Source of the DNA: Conidiobolus incongruus B7586
Lineage: Eukaryota; Entomophthoromycota; Entomophthoromycetes; Entomophthorales; Conidiobolaceae
DNA: 12,141 nt
Assembly: GCA_000697335.1 (NCBI GenBank)
Contig: JNEM01013460.1
Span: 1-12,141, forward strand
Direction of reading: 5' to 3'
Position 1 is the first letter of the stretch; every line of letters starts with the position of its first letter. The notes beneath the pieces were generated by a model. That model had not been told where the DNA came from. It saw only the letters and a program-made list of their open reading frames with translations, and made no database searches. The position numbers and the translations under genes are program-made. Shown one piece after another: positions 9,355-12,141 of the stretch.

Positions 9355-9639
9355 AGGGTTTTATTAAAATATCAAAGTGTAGGGCTTGGCCTTGATCGAG
9401 ATGATCCCTGCGCGATAGATGCCCAGCGACTATTTTATTGTGCGGTTAGTCCTTTGCCAATGTGTTGAAACTCCAATAACTGTTATAGTCTGGAATTTTC
9501 CATTGTGCTAGGATTGTGCTTGGTGTTTGTAAGTGGATTACATTTGAAATCACGACGGACAGTTCAACTTGAATGGCAAGCAGACCATCCGATCCTCGAC
9601 AATATCAATTTGTCACAAATAATAATTAAATTTTTGATT
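9355..9639 (+). pseudogene. Possible chitin synthase (class V/VII type) remnant
   Basis: One plus-strand frame is open for 95 codons with a single break, in the most GC-rich patch of the window. It reads LGLDRDDPCAIDAQRLFYCA and VSPLPMC, then CYSLEFSIVLGLCLVFVSGL (membrane segment), KSRRTVQLEWQADHP and ILDNINLSQ. From memory, class V/VII chitin synthases have just before the catalytic domain a membrane helix, K-F-L-A-S-L-Q, then about ten residues to D-K-F-V-I-C-Q-V-P. The Lys-to-Gln spacing (6) and the Gln-Asp-Gln spacing (11 then 6) match here. The catalytic part that should follow is absent and sequence turns AT-rich at 9640. The same bases also carry a nearly open minus-strand frame (9340-9598; AIQVELSVVISNVIHLQTPS and QWKIPDYNSYW), so the strand is not beyond doubt. 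It would be a truncated host gene. Confidence 0.35.
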
Positions 9640-9684
9640 TAAAATATATTTGGATTCTTCTATTAGTTAGAGTTTTAATGAACA

Positions 9685-9700
9685 ATATATATATATATAT
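9685..9700. repeat. (AT)8 microsatellite
   Basis: Sixteen bases of uninterrupted AT just beyond the GC-rich island. Confidence 0.75.
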
Positions 9701-11165
9701 CAAAAAATAGCATATTATATAATGCTAATGAAATGCGATTTTTCAATTAATTTTGAAGAATAAATAAAATAAAAGTGAATTAGATCACTTTTGAGTACGA
9801 TATTATAGAGCTTGAGATAGTATTTAATAATTAAATAATCAATTAAGACAGAATTAGAACAATTTCCATTTTAATAATATAGAATTTTACATATCTCTTT
9901 GCAAATTTTTATTGAAACTAAATATATTCGTAAAAATATATACATTTTGAAGTTATATATTAATAATAGCATTGATTTATGAAAACACTTTATAAATAAA
10001 GTTTATATTGAGTTTATCATAATTTAAGTATTCCATTGAACAACTATTCAAGAGCAGATTTTTAATTTATATGTAATTAACATCGTTAAAATGATTTAAA
10101 CTGTAACAAAAGATACGTTAATTGTGAGATAGAGTTTACAATATCTTTTGATCAGTTTTTAATCATTAATCAAAATAACGTTTTTTAAAATCTATATTTG
10201 AAATATAACAAATTCTTTACTTGTATGATTTATATTTGAAAGGATAATATAATATTCAAAACAATTTTTGAATAAAAGCTCAATTAATTTAAATATTAAA
10301 AATATTCTGATATTTTTCTTGAATCAAGATAAATCAAAAGGATTAATAATTCATAGAAATATTAATTAATTTCAAAATTATTAATTCCAATATGTAATAT
10401 TTGGTATTTTGGCTAAATTTTCAAATTTTCCTAACTAATTATTAATTTGCATAATAATACATTAATAAAATTTGGAAGTTAAATTTTTTAATTGAAATAT
10501 GTATGCCTTAATCAATATTTAATTTAGCATAATTAAAATCATGCTTTTTATTTTCATTCAAAATTAATGATTATAATATTTCTTATTAGTTTACTTCTAT
10601 AATTCATACTTTAAAAAATATGGAAAATTCTCTATATATTGTATTAGGAAATTACAATAAGCTATGCTTTATTGATGATTATAAATGTGGTTAAATCCAA
10701 AAATATTTGGATTGGAATAATCATTTATAAATAATTAAATATTTGGATACTAAGTAGATAAAAATTGGTAATATCAATAATGAGTTTTGAAAAGTAGATT
10801 AATATATATATAGTATATATAAGTGTGAATTGAAATTTTTTCTCTTATAATAGAAGGATATCAAAACCAATTCAATTAATATCACATTCAAAAACTGGAA
10901 AATTTAAATCAAATGCTGGAAATTTATTTAATATAGTTTCAATATTAAATAAAATATTTGACTTTTGATTACAATGGTATGTTTTTAGTTATTATTATAA
11001 TACTTGCTTCTATTGATTTTCCTGCTTCTATTCTATTTTCATATTATTTATTATAATTAATTAATAACTGGAAGGATTGCAAAAATATCTATAAATATAA
11101 TAATAATTTTATAATAATATATTTTATACTAAGATTTTTTATTTAAAAGAATATAAAACCAATTT
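9701..11165. other. AT-rich stretch without a recognisable gene
   Basis: Stops are dense in all frames. The one open run I noticed is 10979-11056 (25 codons, strongly hydrophobic, starting MFLV), which I regard as chance. No RNA gene or ordered repeat was seen. Confidence 0.55.
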
Positions 11166-11171
11166 ATTAAA

Positions 11172-11223
11172 AGACTAGGTCTTTAAATTCTTATTGTTAA
11201 GAGACTAATTCTCTAAATTCTTA
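11172..11223. repeat. 30-bp-period direct repeat pair
   Basis: AGACTAGGTCTTTAAATTC (11172) recurs as AGACTAATTCTCTAAATTC (11202), each followed by TTA. The same ACTAGGTTCT...CAATTCTTA elements appear near 11321 inside the longer unit, so this looks like the edge, or a partial copy, of the tandem array. Confidence 0.6.
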
Positions 11224-11230
11224 TATATAC

Positions 11231-11603
11231 TTTCATATAATTCAATTAACTATAAATTATATGATTAATTTATACTTATATAGTTAAATTAATTATATAA
11301 ATAGTATTGAATTATCTAATAAACTAGGTTCTTCTTTTTCCTCTCAATTCTTACTATTTTTTATTTTTACATTACTTCTAAGATTGAGACTATTTCTTAT
11401 CAATATTATAGTATATTGGTACTACCTAATATAAACCTTAATATATCAGTGACTCACCCTAGTTTGAAGCTTAATTAAACTTTGTTTACACTTGCATACT
11501 ACAACCACATTATATTACTATATTCTGTGCCATACTACTTTTATATCAAGTTTTCCTCTATACTATATTGGTTTAACTACCACTATATTTATATTTATAT
11601 TTA
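11231..11603. repeat. Tandem repeat unit, copy 1 (about 373 bp)
   Basis: First of two adjacent diverged copies. Landmarks shared with copy 2: TTAATTATATAAATAGTATT (11289-11308), AGGTTC near 11326, GTGACT near 11450, GAAGCTTAATTAAACTTTGT near 11465. An imperfect inverted repeat at its head (arms about 11232-11256 and 11275-11303) can form a hairpin. There is no open frame of note, and no terminal motif or target-site duplication that would name a transposon family. Confidence 0.75.
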
Positions 11604-11978
11604 TTTCTATATAATTTAATTAAATATAAATTATTTGGTTAATTTATATTTTTATAGCTAAATTAATTATATAAATAGTATTAAATCATTTAATAAATGA
11701 GGTTCCTCTTTTTTCTTTTAATTTTTACCATTTTTTATTCTTTCTATTATTTTCTAAAATTAAAACTATATTCTTTTAATACTATAATATATTAACATTA
11801 CTTAGTATAAATCTTAAAATATTAGTGACTTAATTTAATTCAAAGCTTAATTGAACTTTGTTTATATTTCTATATTATATTATTATATTTTATACTATTT
11901 TACTTTTATATTAAGCTTTCCTATATATTATATCAATTTAATTTTCATTATACTTATATAATTTACTTGTATTAACTA
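11604..11978. repeat. Tandem repeat unit, copy 2 (about 374 bp, more AT-rich)
   Basis: Collinear with copy 1 with small indels. Differences are mostly transitions, and copy 2 usually has T where copy 1 has C and A where copy 1 has G; for example the pyrimidine tract after 11330 has lost four C to T and gained two. The head hairpin is kept (arms about 11605-11630 and 11652-11679). The right edge fades into AT-rich sequence near 11978, so the end is approximate. Confidence 0.7.
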
Positions 11979-12141
11979 TATTAATATTTATAATTAATTA
12001 AACTATATTAAATGAAATCTTAAAATATATTTTAAAATTTCAAATCTTTTTTATATATTAATAATTAAAATATTCTTTTGGTAATTTTTTAATTTTCAAT
12101 ATATTATAGAGATTTTATAATATTTAATATAATATTTAATA
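11979..12141. other. AT-rich tail, nothing recognised
   Basis: Short AT-rich remainder at the window edge; a third degraded repeat unit is not evident. Confidence 0.4.

Noticed and set aside
10979-11056. 25-codon hydrophobic plus-strand ORF starting MFLV, with TGCTTCTATT present twice
   Set aside because: Hydrophobic short ORFs arise readily in T-rich DNA; the ten-base repeat is too small to mean much.
1-12141. CRISPR array, rRNA, replication origin or intact mobile element
   Set aside because: No spaced direct repeats, rRNA-like blocks, paired terminal repeats with target duplications, or transposase or reverse transcriptase motifs were seen.

Overview
The window looks like a gene-poor, very AT-rich stretch of a nuclear fungal genome, most likely an early-diverging fungus. 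By eye the background is about 80% A+T, rising further in the deserts. The only clearly intact gene is an intronless seven-transmembrane receptor of the rhodopsin-like (family A) type, on the minus strand at 1934-2848. Family A-like receptors are rare in fungi but are reported in Entomophthoromycotina such as Conidiobolus. That, the base composition, and a possible chitin synthase remnant at 9355-9639 make an entomophthoralean relative my best guess. The organism is inferred, not proven.

Layout. 1-1020 is AT-rich filler ending in a (TA)n tract. 1249-1853, just downstream of the receptor, is a GC-richer patch with coding-like but broken frames and a 53-codon membrane-type ORF. 1875-2929 is the receptor with a poly(A) signal and a TATA box. 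3280-4810 holds scattered short open runs on the plus strand, two of them with leucine-rich flavour. 4820-7015 is an AT desert. 7021-7510 is a GC-richer island with open frames on both strands. 7770-9240 is strand-asymmetric (T-rich on the minus strand) and has long, hydrophobic, stop-depleted minus-strand frames. 9290-9640 is the most GC-rich island, with the candidate chitin synthase remnant. 9640-11165 is again desert. 11172-11978 is a tandem repeat: a short 30-bp-period pair followed by two diverged units of about 373 bp.

How it fits together. The receptor keeps gene-like composition, while several other islands of similar or slightly lower GC have stops and shifting frames. I read these as decaying host-gene remnants in a non-coding background. 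The two tandem units differ mostly by transitions, copy 2 usually carrying T for C or A for G, so a C-to-T-biased process (RIP-like mutation, deamination of methylated C, or simple AT drift) may have shaped the whole region. No operon, RNA gene, CRISPR array, origin or intact mobile element was seen.
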